A stretch of 47,596 nt of DNA from Verrucomicrobiales bacterium (GCA_028280355.1 JANQMB010000165.1:1-47596); one strand, 5' to 3'. Counted from the first letter of the stretch, positions 17,422 to 29,524 are shown. The notes: generated from the sequence alone by a model not told the origin. A program made the numbers and translations.

Positions 17422-18203
17422 GGTGAGATGGGGTATTTCTTGATGCGCGTCAGCTGCAGCATGGCGCGGATGACGAAGAGGGGGTTGCTCCGCAGGTAGC
17501 GTCTCCAGAGGCGCCGCGGCTCCTTGCAGAGGCGGTATAGCCATTCGAAGCCGGAGCGCTGCACCCAGCGCGGCGCCTGGCTGACGGTACCGGAGTGGAA
17601 ATCGAAGGCGGCGCCAACCGCGAACATCAGGGTGGTGTCGAGCTTGTCGATGTTCTGCGCGCAGAACCGCTCCTGCTTCGGGCAGCCGATCCCGACCCAC
17701 ATCAGGTCGGGTTTCTTCTCGGCCAGCTCCGCGCTCAGCTCGCCGAACTCGTCGTCGTTCAGGGGTCGGAAGGGCGGCGTGTAGTGGCCGACGATGCGCA
17801 GGCCGGGGAGGCGTTCCTCCAGCTTCCCCTTCAAGGTCTCGACCACCCCCTCTTTGCCCCCGTAGAGATAGTGGGTGACGCCGCGCTCACGCCCCTCGTC
17901 CATGACCTTGAACATCAGGTCGGGGCCGTATGTGCGGTCGTCCTCCTTGCACCCCTGGGCCTTCCCCATCCAGACCAGCGGCATGCCGTCCGGGGTGGTG
18001 AGGAACGAGTTGTTCAGCAGCCGGCGGAACTCGGGGTCGCGGTGGGCGTGCCAGACGACGTGGGCGTCCGAGGCGCAGACGTACCCCTTGTGGCCCGCGG
18101 ACACGGCGCCGAAGACCGCCTCCGCGGCGATCTCGAGGTTCACCCGGCTGACGCCGACGCCGGTGACGTTGTAGCGCCCGGGGATGACGAGGTCCTCGGC
18201 CAT
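17418..18203 (-). CDS. WecG/TagA/CpsF family glycosyltransferase (GT26)
   Basis: The start chosen is the ATG at 18203 (MAEDLVIPGRYNVTGVGVS), 4 bp after the fcl stop; an upstream in-frame start would overlap fcl. The 261-residue product has the GT26 signatures: YVCASDAHVVWHAHRD near the N-terminus, TPDGMPLVWMGK with the conserved Asp, YLYGGKEGVVE, and VGIGCPKQERF. The family transfers N-acetylmannosamine or its uronic acid to lipid-linked GlcNAc at the inner membrane, using C-terminal basic helices (WLYRLCKEPRRLWRRYLR) for membrane contact. Here the donor could be the uronic acid made by the wbp-like genes that follow directly. That link is an inference. Confidence 0.88.
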   Translation of the reverse strand: MAEDLVIPGRYNVTGVGVSRVNLEIAAEAVFGAVSAGHKGYVCASDAHVVWHAHRDPEFRRLLNNSFLTTPDGMPLVWMGKAQGCKEDDRTYGPDLMFKVMDEGRERGVTHYLYGGKEGVVETLKGKLEERLPGLRIVGHYTPPFRPLNDDEFGELSAELAEKKPDLMWVGIGCPKQERFCAQNIDKLDTTLMFAVGAAFDFHSGTVSQAPRWVQRSGFEWLYRLCKEPRRLWRRYLRSNPLFVIRAMLQLTRIKKYPISP

Positions 18204-18207
18204 CGGT

Positions 18208-19158
18208 TCAGGCCGAGCGGACCCGGTCGGAGGCAAGTTCGGACAGGAAGGCGGCGTAGGCGTCCTTCAGGCCAGCCCTGAGCGAGATCTCCGGGGCCCA
18301 GCCGAGCGCCGCCATCTTGCTGTTGTCCATCAGCTTGCGGGGGGTGCCGTCGGGTTTCGACGGGTCGGTCTCGATCTCGCCCGCGTAGCCGACGGTCTCG
18401 GCGACCATGGTGGCGAGCTCGCCGATGGCGATGTCCTCACCGGCGCCGAGGTTGACCCAGTCCGGCGGGTCTGGCTCCGCGAGGAGGTGGAGGCAGCCGG
18501 CGGCGAGGTCGTCGACATGCAGGAACTCCCGCCTCGGTTTGCCGGTCCCCCAGATGACCACCCGGGGGGCCCCCTCCTCTTTCGCCTCGTGGAAGCGCCG
18601 GATGAGGGCGGGTATGACGTGGGAGTTCTCGGGGTGGTAGTTGTCCCCCGGGCCATAGAGGTTGGTGGGCATCGCCGAATGGTATAGAACCCCGTACTGC
18701 TTCCGGTAGTGCTGGCAGAGCTTGAGCCCGGCGATCTTCGCGATCGCGTACGCCTCGTTCGTCGGCTCGAGGGGGGACGAGAGCAGGCAGTCCTCGGGCA
18801 TGGGCTGTGGCGCCTGCTTCGGGTAGATGCAAGACGAGCCCAGAAACAGCACCCGCGGCACCCCCGCGCGGAAGGCCCCGTGTATCAGGTTCGCCGCGAT
18901 CGCAAGGTTCTCGTAGATGAAGTCGGCCGGGTAGGTGTCGTTGGCGTGGATGCCGCCGACCTTGGCGGCGGCGATCACCACCAGGTCAGGCTTCTGGTCA
19001 CCGACGAACGCCTCGACTTCGGCCTGCCTCGTGAGGTCGAGCTCCGCGCGGGTGGCCACCGGCAGGTCCTCGAAACCCTTCGCCCGCAGCGCCCTGAGCA
19101 GGGCGGCGCCGACCATGCCGCGGTGGCCGGCGACGTAGACTCTGTCTTCGGGGGACAT
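18208..19158 (-). CDS. fcl: GDP-L-fucose synthase
   Basis: The 316-residue SDR starts [27 protein letters not shown] (residues 11-17) is the NADP-binding loop typical of this enzyme, catalytic Ser is in [16 protein letters not shown] (residues 106-120), and Y137-AIA-K141 is the catalytic pair. The 'SSCIYPK...PMPE...[15 protein letters not shown]' layout is diagnostic for GDP-4-keto-6-deoxymannose epimerase/reductase. It works directly after Gmd, whose gene ends 23 bp upstream, to give GDP-L-fucose. The length matches the family (about 310-320). Confidence 0.94.
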   Translation of the reverse strand: MSPEDRVYVAGHRGMVGAALLRALRAKGFEDLPVATRAELDLTRQAEVEAFVGDQKPDLVVIAAAKVGGIHANDTYPADFIYENLAIAANLIHGAFRAGVPRVLFLGSSCIYPKQAPQPMPEDCLLSSPLEPTNEAYAIAKIAGLKLCQHYRKQYGVLYHSAMPTNLYGPGDNYHPENSHVIPALIRRFHEAKEEGAPRVVIWGTGKPRREFLHVDDLAAGCLHLLAEPDPPDWVNLGAGEDIAIGELATMVAETVGYAGEIETDPSKPDGTPRKLMDNSKMAALGWAPEISLRAGLKDAYAAFLSELASDRVRSA

Positions 19159-19181
19159 AGCTGAGATGGGGCGGCGGCCCC

Positions 19182-20189
19182 CTACGCGAGGTCGCGCTCG
19201 GCGTCGGCGATCGCCTTCTCGCGCCTGGCGAGCTTGAGGTCGGCCTCGACCATGATCTCCACCAGCTCTTTGAACTTCACCTTCGGCTCCCACCCGAGCT
19301 GGGCTTTGGCCTTGGCGGGGTCACCGATCAGCAGCTCGACCTCCGCCGGCCGCTCGTACCGTTTGTCGTATTCGACGAACTCCTCCCAGTCCAGGTCGAG
19401 GGCGGCGAAGGCCGCCTGGCAGAACTCGCGCACCGAGTGGGTTTCGCCGGTGGCGATCACGTAGTCGTCGGGGCGGTCCTGCTGGAGCATCAGCCACATC
19501 ATCTCGACGTATTCGCGCGCGTAACCCCAGTCGCGCTTGGCGTCGAGGTTCCCGAGATAGAGCTTGTCCTGCAGGCCCATCTTGATGCGCGTGGCGGCGC
19601 GGGTGATCTTCCGGGTCACGAAGGTCTCCCCCCGCCGGGGGGACTCGTGGTTAAAGAGGATCCCGCTGCTGGCGTGCAGGTCGTACGACTCGCGGTAGTT
19701 CACGGTCAGCCAGTGCGCGTAGACCTTGGCGCAGGCGTACGGCGAGCGCGGCCAGAACGGGGTGTCCTCGGTCTGGGGCACCTCCTGGACCTTGCCGAAC
19801 ATCTCTGACGACGAGGCCTGGTAGTAGCGGACATGCTCGATCAGCCCCGCCTCCCGGATCGCCTCGAGGATCCGCAGCGCGCCGATCCCCACCATGTCCC
19901 CGGTCGACTCCGGGATATCGAAGGACACCCTGACGTGGCTCTGGGCGCCCAGGTTGTAGACCTCGTCCGGCTTCAGGTCATACAGCAACTTGGTCAGCGC
20001 CGAGGAGTCGCAGAGGTCCCCGTAGTGGAGCGTCAGGTTCTCGTGGTCGTAGATGTGGTCGATCCGGCTGGTGTTGAAGGACGACGCGCGCCGGATGATC
20101 CCGTGCACGTCATAACCTTTCTCCAGGAGTATCTCGGCGAGATAGGAGCCGTCCTGGCCAGTGATCCCTGTGATGAGGGCGCGTTTCAT
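19182..20189 (-). CDS. gmd: GDP-mannose 4,6-dehydratase
   Basis: The 335-residue protein starts [26 protein letters not shown] is the Gmd version of the SDR glycine motif, followed by [11 protein letters not shown], which contacts [21 protein letters not shown] carries the catalytic Ser/Glu region and [12 protein letters not shown] the Tyr and Lys. [16 protein letters not shown] and [16 protein letters not shown] are strongly conserved Gmd segments. It converts GDP-D-mannose to GDP-4-keto-6-deoxy-D-mannose. It stands 13 bp after the methyltransferase gene and directly before fcl, the normal gene pair for GDP-L-fucose. Confidence 0.95.
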   Translation of the reverse strand: MKRALITGITGQDGSYLAEILLEKGYDVHGIIRRASSFNTSRIDHIYDHENLTLHYGDLCDSSALTKLLYDLKPDEVYNLGAQSHVRVSFDIPESTGDMVGIGALRILEAIREAGLIEHVRYYQASSSEMFGKVQEVPQTEDTPFWPRSPYACAKVYAHWLTVNYRESYDLHASSGILFNHESPRRGETFVTRKITRAATRIKMGLQDKLYLGNLDAKRDWGYAREYVEMMWLMLQQDRPDDYVIATGETHSVREFCQAAFAALDLDWEEFVEYDKRYERPAEVELLIGDPAKAKAQLGWEPKVKFKELVEIMVEADLKLARREKAIADAERDLA

Positions 20190-20202
20190 AAGATGGTATT
20201 TG

Positions 20203-20976
20203 CTATAATTCGCGGTGGTCTAAAACCCACTTGTCGCTCTCGTGGCGGATATCCAGAAGGTTCTCCCTGGCGAACCTCTGCACCGCCATCCTCACCCCGT
20301 CCCAACCCCAGTCGTCGCCGAACAGCACGCCACCGGGTGCGACGAGGTCCCAGTAGTCGCAGAGGTCGGCGTAGACGCCCTCCTCCTCGTGGCTGCCGTC
20401 GATATAGATCAGGTCCGCCCTGACCCCGTTGGCGCGCAGCCAGAGGGCGGCGGTGGCCGAGGTCTGCGGGAACGGGACCACCCGACCCTGGTGGCCGCGG
20501 TGGCAGACGTTGGCGAGAAACTGGTAGTACACCGAGGGGTAACCGTTCTTCAGGGCGAGGCCGCCATGGCGCTCGGGGTCGTCGAGGTCGGTCCAGAACT
20601 CCAGCGCCCCCAGCCAGGTGTCGATACAGAGGATCTTCGCCTCGCTGCCGGCCCCCTCGAGGGCGTCGGCCATCTCGATCGCGGACCCCCCTTTCCAGGT
20701 GCCCACCTCGACGATGAGCCCCAGGCGGTCGGCCCGCTCGCCGATCAGTTTTCGAAACGCGGGCGACTGGCTCCCCCAGCCGGAGGGGTCATACTCGTAG
20801 CCCCCGTAGTCGAAGCCCTCGTAGGGGTCGACCTTGTGCAGCCGGCAGGCGATCTCGTCCGCAGGCACCCCCCCCTCCACCACCCCGTCCCGGGCAGGGG
20901 GGGCCGGGCGCAACCGCTTGACCGAATAGCCCATCCGGTAGGCCAGCGATTTCACGAGCCGTTGTGCAAAGCCCAT
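20203..20976 (-). CDS. Class I SAM-dependent methyltransferase (Methyltransf_24-like)
   Basis: The 257-residue protein is the first biosynthetic gene after the two regulators. Motif I is [20 protein letters not shown] (residues 87-106), the acidic residue after strand 2 is in ILCIDTWLG, and [18 protein letters not shown] with [10 protein letters not shown] gives two acidic pairs. These are the signatures of the TylF/cephalosporin-hydroxylase-like Methyltransf_24 group, where the Asp residues can bind a metal. Such proteins O-methylate sugars in several glycan and antibiotic pathways. It starts at the ATG at 20976 after a 150-bp leader that holds an ops-like sequence. The acceptor is unknown. 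Confidence 0.82.
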   Translation of the reverse strand: MGFAQRLVKSLAYRMGYSVKRLRPAPPARDGVVEGGVPADEIACRLHKVDPYEGFDYGGYEYDPSGWGSQSPAFRKLIGERADRLGLIVEVGTWKGGSAIEMADALEGAGSEAKILCIDTWLGALEFWTDLDDPERHGGLALKNGYPSVYYQFLANVCHRGHQGRVVPFPQTSATAALWLRANGVRADLIYIDGSHEEEGVYADLCDYWDLVAPGGVLFGDDWGWDGVRMAVQRFARENLLDIRHESDKWVLDHREL

Positions 20977-21018
20977 ATCGATGAGAGGTGATCCCTAGCC
21001 CGGTCGCCTGGCGCTCCC

Positions 21019-21030
21019 GACGCTGCCGCC
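21019..21030 (-). promoter_or_regulatory. ops-like antitermination element candidate
   Basis: On the minus strand this reads GGCGGCAGCGTC, which differs at two positions from the E. coli ops element GGCGGTAGCGTG that pauses RNA polymerase and recruits RfaH; the last position is variable between sites. It lies in the untranslated gap between the NusG/RfaH-like gene and the first biosynthetic gene, where such an element would have to be. GC-rich DNA makes this match easier by chance, and family members outside enterobacteria may use other sites. Confidence 0.35.
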
Positions 21031-21126
21031 CCCGGTCGCTCGCCCCTCCCCTGGGACGAAACCGATTGGCTGGCTAGCTGTGGGGAAGGTGCCGATGGCG
21101 GTTTCCCGGTTGTCTTGGGGGGCAGG

Positions 21127-21693
21127 TCAGCCGAGCGCGAAAGCACCCTGCGGGTCCCGCCCGGTCTTCACCTTGTGGGCGGGGATCTCGACTTCGCTGA
21201 CTCTGCCAAGAAATTCCAAAAGCACGCGCACGCGCTGGGCGCCACCGAGCAGGTTGGTGACGATGCCCTTCATGCCGCGGAAGGCGCCGGCGGCGACCTC
21301 GACCTCGTCGCCGACCTCGGGCACGATCTCGATCTCCTTGAGCTCGCCGCCATCCATCTCGGCGCGGATGCCCTCGATGGCGCCATCGGGGAGCACCGCG
21401 TAGTCGTCGCCGAACTGCAGCAGCCGCACCACCGCGTTGCCGTAGGTCACCGCGCGCAGGCAGCTGGCGGCCTCGAAGCGGGCGAAGAGGTAACCCGGGA
21501 ACAGGGCCTCGGTGTACCAGACCTTGCCGCGGGGGGTGGGGCGCTGGAACCTGAGGCGCGGGCAGAAGACCTCGACCTCACCGTGCTGGGCGAGGCCGGC
21601 GGCGGCGATGTGCTCGGACTTGGCACGCGTCTGCACGGCATACCAGAGGCGCTCTTCCCGCCAGTCGCGATCGATGTGCAAGGTCACACCCAT
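21127..21693 (-). CDS. NusG-family specialised transcription antiterminator (RfaH-like)
   Basis: The 188-residue protein has an NGN domain (LWYAVQTRAKSEHIAAAGLA, VEVFCPRLRFQRPTPRGKVW, ALFPGYLFARFE) and a C-terminal KOW domain (VGDEVEVAAGAFRGMKGIV, RVRVLLEFLG). The length and the KVWYTEALFPGYLFARF segment resemble RfaH/UpxY-type paralogs more than housekeeping NusG, which normally sits beside secE and ribosomal genes. Its position as second gene of a long glycan operon fits that role. These proteins ride on RNA polymerase and suppress Rho-dependent termination, so that promoter-distal genes of long polysaccharide operons are expressed. It would act on the 21-kb operon downstream. Confidence 0.87.
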   Translation of the reverse strand: MGVTLHIDRDWREERLWYAVQTRAKSEHIAAAGLAQHGEVEVFCPRLRFQRPTPRGKVWYTEALFPGYLFARFEAASCLRAVTYGNAVVRLLQFGDDYAVLPDGAIEGIRAEMDGGELKEIEIVPEVGDEVEVAAGAFRGMKGIVTNLLGGAQRVRVLLEFLGRVSEVEIPAHKVKTGRDPQGAFALG

Positions 21694-21783
21694 GGTCAGC
21701 CGGAAGTGCGATGCGGGGCTATGCTGGCGGGGTTCACTGACGCGGGAGGAGATGGTGCGGCCGGGGGTGGGCGCCGGGGCGCC

Positions 21784-22329
21784 CTAGCCGAGGAAACGTT
21801 TCACGACCTTCAACAACATGCCGCCACGGCGCCGCCAGTTGCCCAGCCGGGCGACGCGCTCGCGGTAGAAGGCGGCATCGGCCGAATCGTCCGCGGCGGC
21901 GACCCGCTTGAGGTTCTCCAACCGGGAGGTGCCGCTCTCGAGGTGGGGGGTCAGCTCACCGCTGATGAAACCCGCGGCGAGTTTCTTCAGCTCAGCCACC
22001 GCTTCGAAATAGTCGCGGCGATCGCCGGCGAGGTAGGTCGGTTTGACCGCCCCGAGGTTGCGGAGGAAACGCAGCCCCTGGCTCGCCGAACCCTTGGAGA
22101 TGCCGAGCTTGCCCACGATGGCATCCAGCGGCAGCGGCTGGGGCGAAATGTAGAGCAGGCCGTAGATCTCCCCGACCGACTTGGGCAGACCGAGCACCTT
22201 GACCGCACGGACAAACAGCTCGATCACCTCAAGCTGAACCTCCGAGAGAGGAGCGCTGTGGGGGTCAACGTCGTCGCCGGGCTGGACGCTTAGGCGCGCC
22301 TGGGCGGCTGATCGAGCTTCGGGTGGCAT
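21784..22329 (-). CDS. GbsR/MarR-family transcriptional regulator
   Basis: The 181-residue protein has a winged-helix domain with the GbsR-type signature LGLPKSVGEIYGLLYISPQPL (two parts, residues 46-66). This is followed by the recognition region LDAIVGKLGISKGSASQGLRFL and the wing LGAVKPTYLAGDRRDYFEA. The family includes the choline-sensing GbsR repressor, but a ligand cannot be read here. It is the first gene of the glycan locus, 90 bp before the antiterminator gene. A near-perfect palindrome 35 bp upstream of its ATG suggests autoregulation and control of the whole locus. No clear Shine-Dalgarno precedes the ATG at 22329, but no other Met codon is available before the domain. Confidence 0.85.
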   Translation of the reverse strand: MPPEARSAAQARLSVQPGDDVDPHSAPLSEVQLEVIELFVRAVKVLGLPKSVGEIYGLLYISPQPLPLDAIVGKLGISKGSASQGLRFLRNLGAVKPTYLAGDRRDYFEAVAELKKLAAGFISGELTPHLESGTSRLENLKRVAAADDSADAAFYRERVARLGNWRRRGGMLLKVVKRFLG

Positions 22330-22363
22330 TCGGGAGTAGGGAGACTACCCAATGCCTCAATTT

Positions 22364-22381
22364 GTTCAATTTAAAATGAAC
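22364..22381. promoter_or_regulatory. Palindromic operator candidate upstream of the GbsR-type gene
   Basis: GTTCAATTTAAAATGAAC is an 18-bp palindrome with 16 of 18 positions symmetric (GTTCA arms and a TTTAAA centre). It lies 35 bp before the regulator's start codon in the AT-rich gap between dnaE and the glycan locus. The size and spacing fit a dimeric winged-helix repressor site. Binding by the adjacent gene product is inferred. Confidence 0.5.
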
Positions 22382-22395
22382 GATTTTAAAAAATC
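22382..22395. repeat. Inverted repeat adjoining the operator candidate
   Basis: GATTTTAAAAAATC has perfect 6-bp arms (GATTTT/AAAATC) around AA. It abuts the 18-bp palindrome and contains TAAAAT on the minus strand, a possible -10 hexamer. I found no convincing -35 partner. It could be a second half-site or promoter DNA. Confidence 0.35.
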
Positions 22396-22468
22396 ACTCC
22401 GGAATTTTAGAAAATATTAATTGTGTGCTGGTTATTAAAACTATGAATTCCCGGGGGAACCGAGGTCG

Positions 22469-25996
<3,528 letters not shown>

Positions 25997-26158
25997 GGGG
26001 TCGGAACCCGCAGCGCGGTTGGCGAGCGAGACCAGCCCCCTTGTTTAAGAAGAGGGCGACCAAGCATCAAGAGCGTTCCTTAGGAAGGCCTGAATTTTTA
26101 ACCCCTAGGGCAGCTATGACACCCCTCACACCATCTGAACTCCCCATTTACCGGCATT

Positions 26159-26177
26159 AATAATTTCCAAAATTATT
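26159..26177. repeat. AT-rich inverted repeat in the dnaE/methyltransferase divergent gap
   Basis: AATAATT and AATTATT form perfect 7-bp arms separated by 5 bp. The repeat sits in the 235-bp gap (25997-26231) between dnaE and a divergent small methyltransferase gene. The gap's right half (26150-26215) is strongly AT-rich and must hold promoters in both directions. I cannot assign hexamers with confidence. The low sequence complexity makes such repeats fairly easy by chance. Confidence 0.35.
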
Positions 26178-26231
26178 TGAATTATTATCTTAAAATGTTA
26201 TTTTTGATAATTTTCGCAGACCTGACGAACG

Positions 26232-26840
26232 ATGTTGACCCAAGCAGTGCAGTTGGCAAAGAAGACGATTCCCCGTCGCCATCGGTGGCTCCTAAGAGCT
26301 CGGCGCCGCCACGGGTCCTGGTTTCTACGCACCCCAGACCGGCGGCTCCTGGAGGGGAAGATCATCCCCTATTTTGCCGGCCTGCGGGGCGTGAGGAGGG
26401 TGCTGGACATCGGCTGCGACTGGTACACCGCCGGTTACCCCCGCCTGTTCCCAACGCAGCAGTACTGCTCGATCGACATCGATCCAGAGAAGGCGCACTT
26501 CGCCCGCGGCGAACACCGCGTGGCGTCCCTGCTGGAGCTCGACCAGCATATGGAGGCGGCGAGCGTCGACCTGGTGATCGCCAACGGGGTGTTTGGTTGG
26601 GGGGTCGACGGCCGCGCGGATATCTCGCTGGCGATGCGCCAGATCGAGCGGGTCCTGCGGGCCGACGGCTGCGTGGTGGTGGGCTGGAACGACACCGATG
26701 AGCGCCGCCCCGATCCGCTGGCAGAGATCCTGGAGGCACCCGGCTTCGCGCCCTTCGCGATCCCCAACATCAAGGCGGCCTCGGTCGTGACCGACACCGC
26801 CTACCGGCATACCTACCACTTCTTCAAGAAGATCGGCTGA
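26232..26840 (+). CDS. SAM-dependent methyltransferase-like protein
   Basis: The 202-residue protein has a basic N-terminus (KKTIPRRHRWLLRARRRHG) and a Methyltransf_11-like core: VLDIGCDWYTAGYPRLF (residues 57-73) as motif I, YCSIDIDPEKAHFA after strand 2, VDLVIANGVFGWGVDG as motif IV, and IERVLRADGCVVVGWN near motif VI. Motif I lacks the usual GxGxG spacing (GCDWYTAG), so SAM binding is likely but not certain. It is read divergently from dnaE and convergently with the DUF6263-type gene. The FPTQQYCSIDIDPE style resembles methyltransferases from glycan loci, but no glycan gene is adjacent on its strand. Confidence 0.75.
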   Translation: MLTQAVQLAKKTIPRRHRWLLRARRRHGSWFLRTPDRRLLEGKIIPYFAGLRGVRRVLDIGCDWYTAGYPRLFPTQQYCSIDIDPEKAHFARGEHRVASLLELDQHMEAASVDLVIANGVFGWGVDGRADISLAMRQIERVLRADGCVVVGWNDTDERRPDPLAEILEAPGFAPFAIPNIKAASVVTDTAYRHTYHFFKKIG

Positions 26841-26898
26841 GCGCCGGCGCCCCCCAGGGGGGGGTAGGCGGGCGGGGCTGGAAACGCACGGCCAACTT

Positions 26899-26932
26899 CT
26901 GGGGGGCAGCCCTCCGCGATCCCAGCCCCCCG
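26899..26932. terminator. GC-rich hairpin between convergent genes
   Basis: GGGGGGC (26901-26907) and GCCCCCC (26925-26931) form a perfect 7-bp stem with a 17-nt loop in the 112-bp gap between two convergent genes. It could stop transcription from both sides. No T-run follows on either strand, so it is not a standard intrinsic terminator. Confidence 0.35.
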
Positions 26933-26952
26933 GGCCGCTACGGGCGAACCCG

Positions 26953-27825
26953 CTACTCCACCGAGAGCAGCTTCGAACTCGACTTGGTGGTGGAGTCCAT
27001 CTCGGCGCCGCCCTCACCACCGACCGCCATGGTCATCTTCATCTCCATCTCGCTGGAGTGCATAGCCCCGAGCTCGGGGTCGAAGAACATCGTCCCGGAC
27101 ATGGTCGAGTCCTTGAACTCGATCAGCGCCCCCTCCCCCCCGGCGCCACCGCTGATGGTGCCGTTGATGAGGATCTCGGCTAGCGATTTCCCGTCGCGCT
27201 CCACGTTGCCCTTGTAGGTGAAATCCATGTTCATCTCCATGTTGCCCATGGCCCCCATCTTGGCCGCCTGCGTGTGCTTCCACTTGTCGCCGGGTTTGAC
27301 GGGCTCGGTGGGGAAACCGTAGTCGGTGAGCTGCTGGAGCATCTGCTGGAAGTCGTCCTTGCCCATCGCCATCCCCAGCGGCCCCCCGCCGCCGGCGGCG
27401 GGGCCGTCCTCCATTTTCAAGAACTTGTCGTCCTTGTCGTATACCGCCTTGAACTCCTGCCCGACGAGCTCGTCGAACTGGCCCTTGAGCAGCGGGCTCT
27501 GCTTCGCCTCGTCGGTGGAGTCGTAGACCATCTTCTGGCCGGCCATGTCCATCTCCATCTTCACGCTGCCGAGCTTGGTGGTGACGAGCTTGTTGTCGCC
27601 CTCCGGAGCCTTGGCGATCGCCATCACCACTTCCATGCCCATCTTGGTGGCGCTCTCCCCCGCCCCGCCGAGCGGCAGAGCCATCTTCATCACCACGTCC
27701 TGCTGGAAGGTGTAGGTCTTCCCGACGAGGAGCTTCGACTTGAGCAAGATCGGCTCGTCCGCGGCAGCGGCGGGCTGCGCGGCGAGCGCGACGGCGGCGA
27801 ATAGGGGGGTGATCAGTCTGTTCAT
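26953..27825 (-). CDS. Secreted methionine-rich protein, DUF6263-like
   Basis: The start is the ATG at 27825, which begins a signal peptide (MNRLITPLFAAVALAAQPAAAA-DE); the frame is open further upstream but without a signal. The 290-residue product resembles DUF6263 proteins: LLVGKTYTFQQDVVMKM near the N-terminus, LVGQEFKAVYDKDDKFLKMED in the middle, and the PVKPGDKW turn before a second beta-rich half. I count 27 methionines, about 9%, many in alternating patterns such as GNMEMNMDF and SEMEMKMTM, which suggests beta strands with one Met-lined face. The function of the family is unknown. It is probably periplasmic or surface-exposed. It is a single gene, convergent with the methyltransferase gene. 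Confidence 0.75.
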   Translation of the reverse strand: MNRLITPLFAAVALAAQPAAAADEPILLKSKLLVGKTYTFQQDVVMKMALPLGGAGESATKMGMEVVMAIAKAPEGDNKLVTTKLGSVKMEMDMAGQKMVYDSTDEAKQSPLLKGQFDELVGQEFKAVYDKDDKFLKMEDGPAAGGGGPLGMAMGKDDFQQMLQQLTDYGFPTEPVKPGDKWKHTQAAKMGAMGNMEMNMDFTYKGNVERDGKSLAEILINGTISGGAGGEGALIEFKDSTMSGTMFFDPELGAMHSSEMEMKMTMAVGGEGGAEMDSTTKSSSKLLSVE

Positions 27826-27847
27826 GGCGGCGTGGGGTATCGGGTAG

Positions 27848-28456
<609 letters not shown>

Positions 28457-28523
28457 CGCGGACGGGGGATCCGGCCCAGCGGCGTCCCCAACCGATCCAT
28501 CCCAGCCAAGAGGCGCCCCCGGA

Positions 28524-28548
28524 GCCCGCGGCCCGACGGGCGTTTTTT
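28524..28548 (+). terminator. Intrinsic terminator candidate after the PII gene
   Basis: GCCCG (28524-28528) pairs with CGGGC (28537-28541) across an 8-nt loop and is followed by G and six T residues. It stands 68 bp after the PII stop codon and before the next gene. Confidence 0.6.
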
Positions 28549-28623
28549 GTGCTCCGGCATCCCGCCGCGTGGCGGGGGCTTCGGCGCTCGACGCCGGTCG
28601 TGATCGCGGCCAGACTTGCGACG

Positions 28624-28998
28624 ATGGCTGACAACCAAGATCTCGCCGCGATCCCCGACCGCGCCACCCTGGCGGCCTACCTCGGCAAAATGCTGGTCGC
28701 TCGCGGCGTCGGGCTCCCGGAACACGGCGAACCCTGGCATCTTGTGCAGGTGACCGAGCCGGCCGAGACCGGGACCGTCAACGACGAGCCGATCCTGGCC
28801 TTCGAGGTGCTGTTCCTCGCGCCCGGGCGCCGCGAAGACGGCACTTACGTGTTCACCAACGAGGACAACGAGATGGTCGGCGCGATGTACTGCAACACCT
28901 TCATCAGCCCCACCGGGGCGCCCTGCATGCGGTCGATGTTCTCCAGCGTCGTGGACGAGGCCGCGGACGAGACGCCGGACGAGAGCGAGACCGCCTGA
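28624..28998 (+). CDS. Small acidic hypothetical protein
   Basis: The 124-residue protein starts MADNQDLAAIPDRATLAAYL at an ATG at 28624. An alternative start further upstream would place the N-terminus in the terminator region and is less likely. It has no signal peptide or membrane segment. The C-terminal end is strongly acidic (VVDEAADETPDESETA). Two cysteines lie in MYCNTFISPTGAPCM. I do not recognise the family. GC and codon use resemble the neighbours, which supports a real gene. It lies about 90 bp before a small membrane protein gene and may share a transcript with it. Confidence 0.65.
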   Translation: MADNQDLAAIPDRATLAAYLGKMLVARGVGLPEHGEPWHLVQVTEPAETGTVNDEPILAFEVLFLAPGRREDGTYVFTNEDNEMVGAMYCNTFISPTGAPCMRSMFSSVVDEAADETPDESETA

Positions 28999-29091
28999 GG
29001 GATCGGGACGGTATGGGGCATCGATTCGATCGATGCCCAGTTCTAAAAAATCGATTCGCACCCTATCCGGGCGGACGCCTACACTGGCGGC

Positions 29092-29487
29092 ATGGATTGG
29101 GCTATCGATGCGGCACTGCTGGCCGGTTGGGCGGGGATGCTGCTCGGCGTCCTGTCCGGCGCGGTGATCGGCCTCTATTTCCACCGCGAGGGCTGGATGG
29201 GCGGCTACGGCTCGTTCCGCCGGCGCATGACCCGCCTCGGCCACATCGCCTTCTTCGGCCTCGGTTTCCTCAACTTGCTCTATGGGCTGACCATCGACGC
29301 CCACCCGATCGCCGACGGCGCGGCACGCCTCGCCGCCACGCTGCTCGTCGCCGGGCTGTCCACCATGTCCCTGTGCTGCTTCCTGACCGCGTGGCGCAAG
29401 GAGCCCTTCCGGCACTTCTTCTTCATCCCGGTCGGCACCACCGGCGCCGGGATCGCCATCTTGCTGCTCAACTGGAACTCGGCGTGA
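29092..29487 (+). CDS. Small membrane protein, four predicted helices
   Basis: The 131-residue protein has four hydrophobic segments: LLAGWAGMLLGVLSGAVIGLY, LGHIAFFGLGFLNLLYGLTI, LAATLLVAGLSTMSLCCFLTA and FFIPVGTTGAGIAILLLNW. Between the first two is a basic cytoplasmic loop (GSFRRRMTRLGH). The ATG at 29092 gives a short periplasmic start. No conserved family is recognised. The stop is 37 bp before the radical SAM gene on the same strand, so the two may be co-transcribed. A role in transport or lipid metabolism is possible but not supported by any motif. Confidence 0.7.
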   Translation: MDWAIDAALLAGWAGMLLGVLSGAVIGLYFHREGWMGGYGSFRRRMTRLGHIAFFGLGFLNLLYGLTIDAHPIADGAARLAATLLVAGLSTMSLCCFLTAWRKEPFRHFFFIPVGTTGAGIAILLLNWNSA

Positions 29488-29524
29488 GCGCCCACGGACC
29501 CCCGCCGGAAACGACCCCCGAAAG

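Noticed and set aside
22342-22369. TTGAAC-16 bp-TAGTCT on the minus strand as a promoter of the GbsR-type gene
   Set aside because: The match is weak and would leave only about 6 nt before the start codon, so I do not list it as a promoter.
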